Shown here: piece after piece, positions 6,121 through 12,682 of the stretch
Numbering within the stretch: position 1 is the first letter of the stretch
How the letters are laid out: every line of letters starts with the position of its first letter
Assembly: GCA_027295435.1 (NCBI GenBank)
Contig: JAPUKX010000012.1
Location: 1-14,942, forward strand
DNA: 14,942 bases
Direction of reading: 5' to 3'
From: Planctomycetota bacterium
GTDB taxonomy: Bacteria > Planctomycetota > Phycisphaerae > Phycisphaerales > SM1A02
Made by a program: the position numbers and the translations under genes
The notes under the pieces: model-generated
Database searches by the model: none
What the model was told of the DNA's origin: nothing
What the model saw: the letters and a program-made list of their open reading frames with translations, nothing else

Positions 6121-7242
6121 CTAGTCGTCAGACTGTTCGCCCTCTTGGACCAGTAGCGCCTCAATCGCACGTTTGAGCAGTTGATAGTCCGCATTCTCCC
6201 GCGCATGCTGCGGGTCCTCGGACGCAAAGAACACCGGCCCGGGATGCAGGAACCGAGTGACACCCCGTTCGTCCACCAGGAAGGTTACGCTGGTGGCTGC
6301 GCGCTGCCCGGACGACAGATACGCTTTGGTCAATCTCGACCAATCCGCATCGACGGCCACCGGCCCGTGGTATCCGTAGCGCTTTGCCACCGCGATGACG
6401 GCCTCGTCGCTTACCTTGCGAGGCGGCTTCGGATGATACACGCACACGATCCGCAGCCCTTTGGATGCGTACTCCCGCCGAAGCTTTTCAATGGCGGGAA
6501 GGCTGGAGCGGCAATAAGGGCAAGTATCGGTCCACCACCGGTAGAGTGTGGCCCTGACCCGCTTGGGCTCAAGCGGTTGTTCTTCGACGCCAATCCACCG
6601 GCCGAAGTTCAGTTTCGGGAACCTCTTCCCGACACGATCCTGCCCGCCGCGCTGTTGTGGCAAGGTCTCGATGTTCGCCGGGGCGGCTAGGCTCTCCTCT
6701 CGAAGCGAATCGATCATCTTGCGAGCCTCCTGGGCGGGAACATGAAAACCGTTCCGCCGGACAATGCCCTGCTTGTCGATGATGATCACCCAGGGGGTGC
6801 CGCCGGTTCGATACCGCTGCATCAATGTCGAGCGCTTCTGGGCCGAGCCGTCATGCCCGATCGGAATGTCGAGTTTGTACCGGCGTGCTGTCTCCCAGGC
6901 CCGTTGGGCCGAGTTTGCAGCAAAGCCCTCAAACGTGGTTTGCACCGCCACGAACGCCACGTCGTCCGTATCGTCATAGCTCGAGATGAGCTGCAGTAGC
7001 GTCGGGAAGCCGCGCGCATGGCAGCCCGGACACCACGACTGAAAACACAGCAGATAGACGACCTTGCCCTTGAAGTCGGCGACGTCGATCGCTTGCTTGT
7101 CCTGCGGTAGGTTGATCCATTGCGCAACGCCCCAATTCGGCGCTTTGGTGCCGGCGATCCCCATTGCTGGCTGCTGTGCAACGGCTGGGCTCTGTAGCAA
7201 AAGGGAGCCCAAAGCAGTCCAGAGCAGCGCGGAGTTCGTCAT
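6121..7242 (-). CDS. Secreted tandem thioredoxin-fold protein (TlpA/ResA-like)
   Basis: This 373-aa protein has an N-terminal signal peptide (cleavage near AVAQQ, residue 24) and two thioredoxin folds. The first (about 35-180) is TlpA/ResA-like, with FQSWCPGCHARGFP giving a CPGC active site at 71-74 and a cis-proline in GGTPW (P150). The second (about 225-362) has TDTCPYCRSSLPAIEKL with a glutaredoxin-like CPYC at 241-244. Where a cis-proline is expected, it reads RAATSVTFLVDERG, so Ser318 seems to stand in its place. Such proteins reduce or shuffle disulfides outside the cytoplasm, for example in cytochrome c maturation. No membrane-bound electron donor such as CcdA/DsbD is encoded nearby, so reductase versus oxidase direction is open. 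The ATG at 7242 has a GAGAGGG 7 nt upstream and opens directly on the signal peptide. It is divergent from der, with 156 nt between the start codons. Confidence 0.87.
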   Translation of the reverse strand: MTNSALLWTALGSLLLQSPAVAQQPAMGIAGTKAPNWGVAQWINLPQDKQAIDVADFKGKVVYLLCFQSWCPGCHARGFPTLLQLISSYDDTDDVAFVAVQTTFEGFAANSAQRAWETARRYKLDIPIGHDGSAQKRSTLMQRYRTGGTPWVIIIDKQGIVRRNGFHVPAQEARKMIDSLREESLAAPANIETLPQQRGGQDRVGKRFPKLNFGRWIGVEEQPLEPKRVRATLYRWWTDTCPYCRSSLPAIEKLRREYASKGLRIVCVYHPKPPRKVSDEAVIAVAKRYGYHGPVAVDADWSRLTKAYLSSGQRAATSVTFLVDERGVTRFLHPGPVFFASEDPQHARENADYQLLKRAIEALLVQEGEQSDD

Positions 7243-7385
7243 TGCCGGACCCTCTCGCGTTTTGGGCGTCATGCCCTTCCAAACACGACGTGGCCGAGAT
7301 CTGTTTCCTCAAATCTACCCAATGCTAGCAGGGTCACAGGCCAGCAGCATATGCCCTCGTGGCCGCCTCCAACATCAGCACGAGC

Positions 7386-7391
7386 TAGAAT
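7386..7391 (+). promoter_or_regulatory. -10-like hexamer TAGAAT, 7 nt before the der ATG
   Basis: TAGAAT matches five of six -10 consensus positions and ends 7 nt before the ATG at 7399, so the transcript would begin at about the A of the start codon. There is no Shine-Dalgarno before der. No convincing -35 hexamer is visible at the usual distance. Confidence 0.4.
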
Positions 7392-7398
7392 CAACGCC

Positions 7399-8847
7399 AT
7401 GACGGTACCTCAGATTGCCATCGTAGGTCGGCCGAACGTCGGCAAGTCGAGCTTGTTGAATCGGTTGGCACGCCAACGGGTGTCGATCGTGGCCCCTGCG
7501 GCCGGGGTGACCCGTGATCGCGTCTCGACGCTCATTGAGCTCGATGGGCCGCTGGAGGGCTCCAAGGGCACGCCCAGCAAGTTCGTCGAGCTTGTGGACA
7601 CCGGCGGATACGGAGTGTACACCGCCGATGGCAAGCGATTTGACGACGTCGGCGCCGATCTGACCATCTTGAGCCCGCAGATCGAGGATCAGATCCGGGC
7701 CGCCATGGAACAAGCCGAGCTGGTTCTCCTGGTCGTTGACGCCCAGAGTGGTATCACCGGTCTGGAGCACGCGATGGCCGCCATGCTCCGTCAGCAGGGC
7801 GTTGCCGGCAAGGTCCTGCTCGTCGCCAACAAGGTTGACAGCGACAAGTGGATCGCGCACGGGCTGGAGGCGGCAGGTCTGGGGTTCGGCCAGCCGATGT
7901 GCGTCTCCGCGAGGACCGGCTACGGCACGCGTGAATTGCTGGATGCGCTCTATGAGCGAACTTCGCTGGACCCCCAACGTGAGCCCGAATCGTCGCAGGA
8001 GATGAAGATCGCCATCGTGAGCAAACGCAATGCCGGCAAGTCAACGCTTATCAATGCCCTGGCCGGGGAGCCGCGGGTCATTGTCTCGGAGATTGCCGGC
8101 ACCACCCGCGACGCAATCGACGTGCGGTTCGAGATCGAAGGGCGCACCATGCTTGCCATCGACACGGCCGGCGTTCGGAAACGAAAGAGCTTCGCTGACG
8201 AGATTGAGCTGTACGCATACCACCGCATGCTCGCCGCCATTCGTCGAGCCGATGTGGTGCTGTTTCTGATCGATGCCCAACGTGATGTCTCGCAGGTGGA
8301 TAAGAGGCTCTCCAAAGAGCTTCAGGATCAATTCAAGCCGACGGTGATCGTGGTCAACAAATGGGATTTGGTGGGCGAACGGGTCTCGCCTAAAGACTAC
8401 CTGGCGTATCTGACGGAGCAGCTTCGCGGACTGGATTACGCGCCGATCGTATTCATCAGCGCCAAGGAGGGGCAAGGAGTCCACGACGTCGTCGCGATGG
8501 CGTTCAACCTGCATCGGCAGGCGAGCCACTTCGAACCGACCAGCCGGTTGAACGAAGCGATCAGTTTGATCCTTCAGCGGCGCGGTCCGTCATCGAAGCT
8601 TGGCACCCAGGCGAAGATTCTTTACGCGTGCCAGATCGGCTCGTGTCCGCCGACGATTGCCTTGGTCGTCAACCAGCCGAAGCTATTCCGTGGCGCGTAC
8701 GAGCGATATCTCATCAACCGCCTGCGTGAGGCCCTTCCCTACAGCGAGGTGCCGATCCGACTGCTGCTTCGCAAACGGAAGCGCCTGTCGCTTGCCCAGA
8801 TGAAGAACCCCAACAGGATGGAAGCGGTGCAGCTCGACCAAGGGTGA
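7399..8847 (+). CDS. der: Ribosome-assembly GTPase Der (EngA)
   Basis: This 482-aa GTPase has the two tandem G domains and C-terminal KH-like domain that define Der, which acts in late 50S ribosome assembly. G domain 1 has GRPNVGKS at 10-17, DTGG at 67-70 and NKVD at 144-147. G domain 2 has SKRNAGKS at 208-215, DTAG at 255-258 and NKWD at 320-323. The domain-1 switch II region is longer than usual: after DTGGYGVY an extra stretch, about TADGKRFDDVGADLTIL, precedes the helix. The P-loop of domain 2 begins SKRN rather than the common GRPN, but the GKS lysine and serine are kept. Length is near the E. coli protein (490 aa). The start is the ATG at 7399, which opens on the first strand as in other Der proteins; the upstream in-frame ATG at 7351 has no support. 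It is convergent with the kinase gene downstream. Confidence 0.95.
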   Translation: MTVPQIAIVGRPNVGKSSLLNRLARQRVSIVAPAAGVTRDRVSTLIELDGPLEGSKGTPSKFVELVDTGGYGVYTADGKRFDDVGADLTILSPQIEDQIRAAMEQAELVLLVVDAQSGITGLEHAMAAMLRQQGVAGKVLLVANKVDSDKWIAHGLEAAGLGFGQPMCVSARTGYGTRELLDALYERTSLDPQREPESSQEMKIAIVSKRNAGKSTLINALAGEPRVIVSEIAGTTRDAIDVRFEIEGRTMLAIDTAGVRKRKSFADEIELYAYHRMLAAIRRADVVLFLIDAQRDVSQVDKRLSKELQDQFKPTVIVVNKWDLVGERVSPKDYLAYLTEQLRGLDYAPIVFISAKEGQGVHDVVAMAFNLHRQASHFEPTSRLNEAISLILQRRGPSSKLGTQAKILYACQIGSCPPTIALVVNQPKLFRGAYERYLINRLREALPYSEVPIRLLLRKRKRLSLAQMKNPNRMEAVQLDQG

Positions 8848-8935
8848 TACCGCACTCGGCGTAGCGCGGCTGCGGCTTGAGTGGAAAGGTCGAGGGAGCC
8901 GTGCATGTCAGTAACCAGCCTCGGTGCGTCCACTC

Positions 8936-8963
8936 CTCGCCGCGGCGAGTCCGCCTCGGCGGA
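8936..8963. terminator. Two abutting GC-rich hairpins between convergent genes
   Basis: CTCGCCGCGGCGAG (8936-8949) is a perfect 14-nt palindrome. The next 14 nt, TCCGCCTCGGCGGA (8950-8963), form a 6-bp stem with a 2-base turn. They lie in the 236-nt gap between der (plus) and the kinase gene (minus), where a two-way terminator is expected. A pyrimidine-rich TCTTCCTCT follows on the plus strand but there is no true T run, so intrinsic termination would be weak; the pair could instead be a protein-binding site. Confidence 0.45.
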
Positions 8964-9083
8964 TCTTCCTCTGGCATGATCGCCCTGGGGAGACCTTCCG
9001 GTCGCGGTTCGTCACAAACGCCCCACCTGCTCAGTCACCGCACACTGAAGGTCTTGTCGTGCGAGGGCCGCGATCACCGCGCG

Positions 9084-10001
9084 TCACTTGGGCTGCGTAT
9101 TCCTGTTCGCGGCGATTGGGGCAGGAGGATCGCTAGACATGTCCAGCAGCTCCCTGATCAGCTCCAGGCGATTCGCGACGACCGTCATGGACTCAGGGCG
9201 GTCATCGGGGTGGATCTGCACGCAGTCGAGGATCTGCTTCGACAGGAGAGGATGGATGCTCGGGTCCTTCTCGTGCGGGGAGATTGGCGGCCTGAGCATG
9301 CTGGCATCAAGCGCCCCCGTGAAGAGGCTGTCGGTGGCCTCCTTGGGCGGAAGTGCTGTAGGGATGACCGTACCCACGAGCACCCAATACATGGTCGCGC
9401 CTAAGTTGTAGATGTCGGTCTTGGGCGTGATGGTCTGGCGGTGGGCCTGCTCCGGGGCCATGTACCCGGGCGTACCCTGGATGCGCTTCTTCACCGTGCC
9501 GATCGAACACCCCTGCCCAAGATCGATGATCTTCACCTGATTATCCTCGGTCACAAGAAGGTTGTTCGGCTTGATATCAGCGTGGACGAATCCACGGAGA
9601 TGTGCGTGGGCCAGTCCGCGCGCCACTTGGTGGAAGATATCCACAGCCTGGGAGTGGTCCCGGGGCAGACGCTGGTCGAGCGTGGTGGCGTCCACCAGCT
9701 CCATCACCAGCGTCACCGCGCAAACCTTGAACCGTCTGCGGTGTTTGATCAGCCGGTGCACCGACCGAATGCTTTCGTGATCCAGCTTCGAGGCAACCAG
9801 GTATTCCTGCTGTGCCTGCTCAACAAAGCGCTGATCCCTCTCAGAGGCCTTGATGACATGCTTGAGCGCCCAGACCTGCTTGGTCTTTGGGTCCTGCACC
9901 GCATACAGATCTGATGCGGCGCCCTTGCCGATCCTTGCGAGAACGCGATAGCCTGCGATCTGTGTTACTTGCGACATGGCGGCGTCGGGTGCCTGCATCA
10001 T
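9084..10001 (-). CDS. Cytoplasmic Ser/Thr protein kinase (Hanks type)
   Basis: This protein of up to 305 aa is an almost bare kinase domain. Motifs in order: glycine loop IGKGAASDLYAV at 24-35, ATP lysine K47 in VWALKHV, catalytic loop VHADIKPNN (D142), metal-binding DLG at 160-162 in place of DFG, GTPGYMAPEQ with APE at 182-184, and TDIYNLGATMYWVLVG after it. HRD reads HAD, so it is a non-RD kinase, which in the family often needs no activation-loop phosphorylation. No membrane segment, PASTA, TPR or WD40 domain follows, unlike many bacterial kinases; the last 20 residues are Pro/Asn-rich. The start is open: ATG codons at 10001, 9998 and 9977 are all possible and none has a clear Shine-Dalgarno. 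Targets cannot be read from the context. It ends convergent with der, and the amidase gene lies 164 nt upstream on the same strand. Confidence 0.9.
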   Translation of the reverse strand: MMQAPDAAMSQVTQIAGYRVLARIGKGAASDLYAVQDPKTKQVWALKHVIKASERDQRFVEQAQQEYLVASKLDHESIRSVHRLIKHRRRFKVCAVTLVMELVDATTLDQRLPRDHSQAVDIFHQVARGLAHAHLRGFVHADIKPNNLLVTEDNQVKIIDLGQGCSIGTVKKRIQGTPGYMAPEQAHRQTITPKTDIYNLGATMYWVLVGTVIPTALPPKEATDSLFTGALDASMLRPPISPHEKDPSIHPLLSKQILDCVQIHPDDRPESMTVVANRLELIRELLDMSSDPPAPIAANRNTQPK

Positions 10002-10165
10002 GAGGGGATCGTGGGGCGGTCGGTTCGGTCACAGGAGCCCCATCATGGTGTATCGATATCAGGTGGCATCCCCTCGCGTTGACAGCGCACTGCGCGAGAC
10101 TTGGTCGCCGTTGGGGCGGAGATGGGGGTGTGAACCCAATAGCCTAGGGGCGTACTCGTCGGGCA

Positions 10166-10828
10166 TCAACGCAACGGGTTCAGCAGTTGCTGTTCAAGCT
10201 GGGCCGCTGGGAAGTACTCGCCTGGGCTGTCGGTGGATCCCGGCGCCACGTCGCGGTGCAATCGGACGGCGCTGGCGGGGATGTTCAACTCCCGCTGAAG
10301 CCGCCGTACGAGACTGATCAATTGGGTCATCTGGCGGTCAGTCAACGGCCGGCGATTGCCATTGCCGATGAGGCAGAGCCCGATGAAGTGCTGGTTGTGG
10401 TATTGGGCCTGGGCACCCCGTGCGTGGGCGCCCGGAAGCTGCTTGACCCAGCGTTCGCCCACATGTATGACGCCGTCGCCCATCCCGTTGCCGTTGCCGA
10501 TGAGGAAGTGATATCCCATACCCTCAAAGCCGTAGGCGAGATAGAGGCGGCGCATCGATTCCGCGTCGCCCGCCGGTTCGCCGGAGTGATGGATGATGAT
10601 GCCCTTCCACCGCGATCGATCCAGGGGGGCGTCGATCCGGAAGATGGGATCACGAGCCGGCGAGTCGCCGATCAGCCCCGTATGCGTCGCTGGGAAGCCC
10701 GGCCGGGCGCGATGGTCGCCCAGGGCTAGCAGGCCGGCCATGAGCGTCATCGACGCCAAGAAGCTGCTCCAGACGATCTTCGCCCGCAGTGACGGCTGAG
10801 GGAATTGGGATGAGCCTGTCCGTGACAT
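10166..10828 (-). CDS. Membrane-anchored N-acetylmuramoyl-L-alanine amidase / PGRP-like protein
   Basis: From ATG 10828 this is a 220-aa protein with one N-terminal membrane segment (about 17-36) that should hold the domain outside the cytoplasm. Residues about 70-210 form an Amidase_2/PGRP fold: WKGIIIHHSG carries the first His ligand (H80 or H81), GMGYHFLI keeps the conserved Tyr, and VRLHRDVAPGSTDSPGEYFP carries H191. In zinc amidases of this family the residue just before PG is Cys (or Asp in AmpD); here it is Ser201. Loss of this ligand is seen in PGRPs that bind but do not cut peptidoglycan, so catalysis is in doubt. The start is uncertain: an in-frame ATG at 10897 would add 23 residues, and neither has a strong Shine-Dalgarno. 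I prefer 10828 because it places the anchor near the N-terminus. Confidence 0.85.
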   Translation of the reverse strand: MSRTGSSQFPQPSLRAKIVWSSFLASMTLMAGLLALGDHRARPGFPATHTGLIGDSPARDPIFRIDAPLDRSRWKGIIIHHSGEPAGDAESMRRLYLAYGFEGMGYHFLIGNGNGMGDGVIHVGERWVKQLPGAHARGAQAQYHNQHFIGLCLIGNGNRRPLTDRQMTQLISLVRRLQRELNIPASAVRLHRDVAPGSTDSPGEYFPAAQLEQQLLNPLR

Positions 10829-10942
10829 TCCGATGCGCGCCTTGCCTGCCTCGGTTACAAACCCTATCGGGTGCGTCAAGGGCTGAACATTGGGCAAAGC
10901 GGCACTTTCGTGCGCCCGGTAGATGCGATACCCGCTATCGGA

Positions 10943-10964
10943 CCCCGCAGCGATTAGTGCGGGG
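10943..10964 (-). terminator. Hairpin spanning the stop codon of the small lipoprotein gene
   Basis: CCCCGCA (10943-10949) and TGCGGGG (10958-10964) form a perfect 7-bp stem with an 8-nt loop. On the minus strand the TAA stop of the 66-aa lipoprotein gene (10954-10956) lies inside the loop. No T run follows on the minus strand. It could stabilise the 3' end or terminate weakly. Confidence 0.4.
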
Positions 10965-11154
10965 AAAGACGAGCCCGCAGCGCCGGCTGTGGCCGGCCGA
11001 AAACATCCGGCTCTTCCAGTGGGACGTACCGGCTGCGCGTCCGCTGATGCATTTCAAACTGGGTCCTTGGCGCGTTCTTGGGGAACAGCGCCCGCTGGCA
11101 ACCCAGCAGGAACAGCATCGATAGCAGAGTGCCGGCCGCCGCGATCCGTCGCAT
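10954..11154 (-). CDS. Small lipoprotein of unknown function (66 aa)
   Basis: This short gene encodes MRR, a hydrophobic core and the lipobox LLGC with C19 as the acylated residue, so the mature protein is a 48-residue lipoprotein. The mature part (QRALFPKNAPRTQFEMHQR, then a basic region ending in ALRARLSPH) has no domain I recognise. Short lipoproteins are common in planctomycete-like genomes, but I cannot name this family from memory. No Shine-Dalgarno precedes the ATG. Instead a -10-like TATACT ends 7 nt upstream, with a possible -35 at the right distance, pointing to a monocistronic leaderless transcript. The coiled-coil lipoprotein gene ends 99 nt upstream on the same strand. Lipobox, start context and a discrete gap on both sides make this a real gene despite its size. 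Confidence 0.75.
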   Translation of the reverse strand: MRRIAAAGTLLSMLFLLGCQRALFPKNAPRTQFEMHQRTRSRYVPLEEPDVFGRPQPALRARLSPH

Positions 11155-11161
11155 GGGTCTC

Positions 11162-11189
11162 AGTATAGTCGCACGGGTGCAACTGTCGG
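11162..11189 (-). promoter_or_regulatory. Candidate promoter CCGACA-N16-TATACT for the 66-aa lipoprotein gene
   Basis: On the minus strand TATACT (11167-11162) is a five-of-six -10 match. CCGACA (11189-11184), four of six to TTGACA, lies 16 bp upstream. TATACT ends 7 nt before the ATG at 11154, so transcription should begin at about the start codon. This is the best-formed of the four putative leaderless promoters in the window. Confidence 0.5.
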
Positions 11190-11253
11190 ACTCTCATGCC
11201 CGGCGTTTGCGTCACGTTTCATCCTCCCCACCTCATAACGGCTCCGGATGCGT

Positions 11254-11883
11254 TCACGGGGGCCCAAGGCGTAGGTCGATCACGCGCTGGGCAGGGTGAC
11301 AAATGCCCGTTCGAGCGTCGATATACGCCACCTGAGCGATGCAGGTGGGTTCGTCGGGCACGCCGGCCAGCGTGATCGGCACGGTCAAGGTGTAGTGCGT
11401 GCCGGCAAATGAGCTGCGGTACGCTTGACGCACCTCCTGTGGACCCAGCGAGATCCGCCCGACGGTGATCGCGTCAGCGTCGGATGGCAGCACCGCCGCG
11501 TGGGCGGAGACGTGCCCCACCATCCGCACGAATCGTTCAAGCTCATCAACGGGCCTCACATATAGGATCAACATATCGGCACGCCCGTCGCCATCCTCGT
11601 CTCGGGCGTGGCTGAGCCGACCGATGGTTATCTGGGTGACGTACGGGGTGCTGGCCAGAATCTCGGGGGGTAGTAAATCAAGCGAACCACCGACCCGGCG
11701 CAGTTGGGCTCGGGCCTCAGCATTCTTGCGGGATAGCTGCCTGAGCTGATCCTTCAGCTGGAGCACCTCAGATCGCAACCGGTCGTTTTCCCTGGCCACC
11801 TTCTTGCCGCTGGCACATCCCAACAGCGAGATCGCGGCCACCGATACGATCAGCGATCGACGCAGGTGGTGGCGAGGAGGCAC
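11254..11883 (-). CDS. Lipoprotein with coiled coil and Ca-loop-like motif, unknown function
   Basis: From GTG 11883 this is a 209-aa protein: RRSLIVSVAAISLLGC is a lipoprotein signal with C23 as lipid site. A charged coiled coil (about 27-62, ENDRLRSEVLQLKDQLRQL with leucines on heptad positions) follows, then a mostly beta domain to the end. That domain contains DEDGDGRAD at 95-103, which fits the DxDxDGxxD calcium-loop pattern of EF-hand and dockerin loops. Two cysteines in the domain (C181, C195) could pair outside the cytoplasm. I do not recognise the family. The start is inferred: the frame stays open to a TTG at 11976, but that would place 54 residues before the lipid Cys, whereas GTG 11883 gives a normal signal. 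No Shine-Dalgarno precedes it; a TACACT lies 6 nt upstream. It follows clpP on the same strand after a 93-nt gap. Confidence 0.78.
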   Translation of the reverse strand: MPPRHHLRRSLIVSVAAISLLGCASGKKVARENDRLRSEVLQLKDQLRQLSRKNAEARAQLRRVGGSLDLLPPEILASTPYVTQITIGRLSHARDEDGDGRADMLILYVRPVDELERFVRMVGHVSAHAAVLPSDADAITVGRISLGPQEVRQAYRSSFAGTHYTLTVPITLAGVPDEPTCIAQVAYIDARTGICHPAQRVIDLRLGPP

Positions 11884-11889
11884 CAGGGC

Positions 11890-11895
11890 AGTGTA
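11890..11895 (-). promoter_or_regulatory. -10-like hexamer TACACT, 6 nt before the GTG at 11883
   Basis: On the minus strand TACACT ends 6 nt before the GTG of the coiled-coil lipoprotein gene, fitting the TAnnnT pattern of leaderless promoters. It has four of six consensus matches. The best -35 candidate, TTCGGC 18 bp upstream, is poor, so support rests on spacing and on the absence of a Shine-Dalgarno. Confidence 0.3.
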
Positions 11896-11903
11896 CACCG
11901 CCT

Positions 11904-11916
11904 GGCTGCGGCAGCC
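11904..11916 (-). terminator. Short hairpin downstream of the first clpP gene
   Basis: GGCTG and CAGCC (11904-11908, 11912-11916) form a 5-bp stem around CGG, about 60 nt past the clpP stop and just before the -10-like hexamer of the next gene. There is no T run, so this is only a weak candidate for separating the two genes. Confidence 0.2.
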
Positions 11917-11976
11917 GAATCTGCACCGGTTGTCTGCTGGGGAGTTCAGCCGGGATACGTCACTGCACCGCTTCAA

Positions 11977-12600
11977 TCATCTCTTCGCGTGTTTGGGTCC
12001 ATCGGTTTCGGGGGGGCGCTCAAGGACCCTGTCGGTCAGGCCGTAGGCGACCATCTCCTCAGCATCGAGCCACTTGTTCCGCTCGCAATCTTGGGCGATC
12101 GTCTCCAATGACTGGCCGGTGGTCTCAACGTAGATGTTGTAGATGATGTCGCGAAGCCGCAGCATTTCGCGGGCTTCGATTTCCAGATCGGTCGCCTGGC
12201 CTTCCAGGACCCCCGCCAGCAGTGGCTGGTGCATGAGATTCTTGGCGTGACCAAGGGTGTACCGCTTGTTCTTGGTGCCGGAGCACCCAACCAGGGACCC
12301 CATCGAGGCAGCCTGGCCGATGATGTAGGTCGCCACGTCGCAGGGCACGTACCGCATGGTGTCGATGACACCCAGCCCGGCCGTCACCCCGCCGCCGGGA
12401 GAGTTGATGTAGAGGTTGATGTCTGCCTTGGGATCATCGTTGGCGAGAAACAGCATCTGGGCGATGACCACGTTGGCGACTTCATCAGATATGCCTCCTC
12501 CCAAGAAAATGATGCGGTCGCTCAGCAGCCGGGAATAGATGTCGTAGGCCCGCTCACCTCGCCCGGTTTTCTCGATGACAATTGGAATGAGCGTGGACAT
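11977..12600 (-). CDS. clpP: ATP-dependent Clp protease proteolytic subunit, copy 1
   Basis: At 207 aa, exactly the length of E. coli ClpP, this serine peptidase forms the barrel that degrades proteins fed by ClpX or ClpA/C; no ClpX or ClpA/C is encoded here. The triad is complete: S99 in GQAASMGS, H124 in NLMHQPLLAG, D171 in AQDCERNKW. INSPGGGVTAGLGVIDTM supplies the oxyanion-hole glycines. Less usual are GCSGTKNKRYTLGHAK in place of the common AAGAKGKR-xxLPNSR stretch, LLAGVLEGQATD after the His, and ERNKWLDA where most have ERDxFxSA. It has no leader peptide or propeptide of note. The ATG at 12600 is preceded by AAGGAG only 3 nt away, a short but plausible spacing. It lies 82 nt downstream of the second clpP, probably in one operon. 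Confidence 0.95.
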   Translation of the reverse strand: MSTLIPIVIEKTGRGERAYDIYSRLLSDRIIFLGGGISDEVANVVIAQMLFLANDDPKADINLYINSPGGGVTAGLGVIDTMRYVPCDVATYIIGQAASMGSLVGCSGTKNKRYTLGHAKNLMHQPLLAGVLEGQATDLEIEAREMLRLRDIIYNIYVETTGQSLETIAQDCERNKWLDAEEMVAYGLTDRVLERPPETDGPKHAKR

Positions 12601-12682
12601 GATCTCCTTCCAGGATGCGAAACCCAACGTCGCCGGGGCTGGTGGAACCCGGGGGCCGTGACCCGAGCTCGTTGCCTATGGA

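Noticed and set aside
10073..10097. TTGACA and a GCGC hairpin on the plus strand between the amidase and kinase genes
   Set aside because: There is no matching -10 and no plus-strand gene downstream; probably chance.
10829..10897. Longer amidase starting at ATG 10897
   Set aside because: It adds 23 residues with no Shine-Dalgarno and moves the membrane anchor inward; kept as an alternative only.
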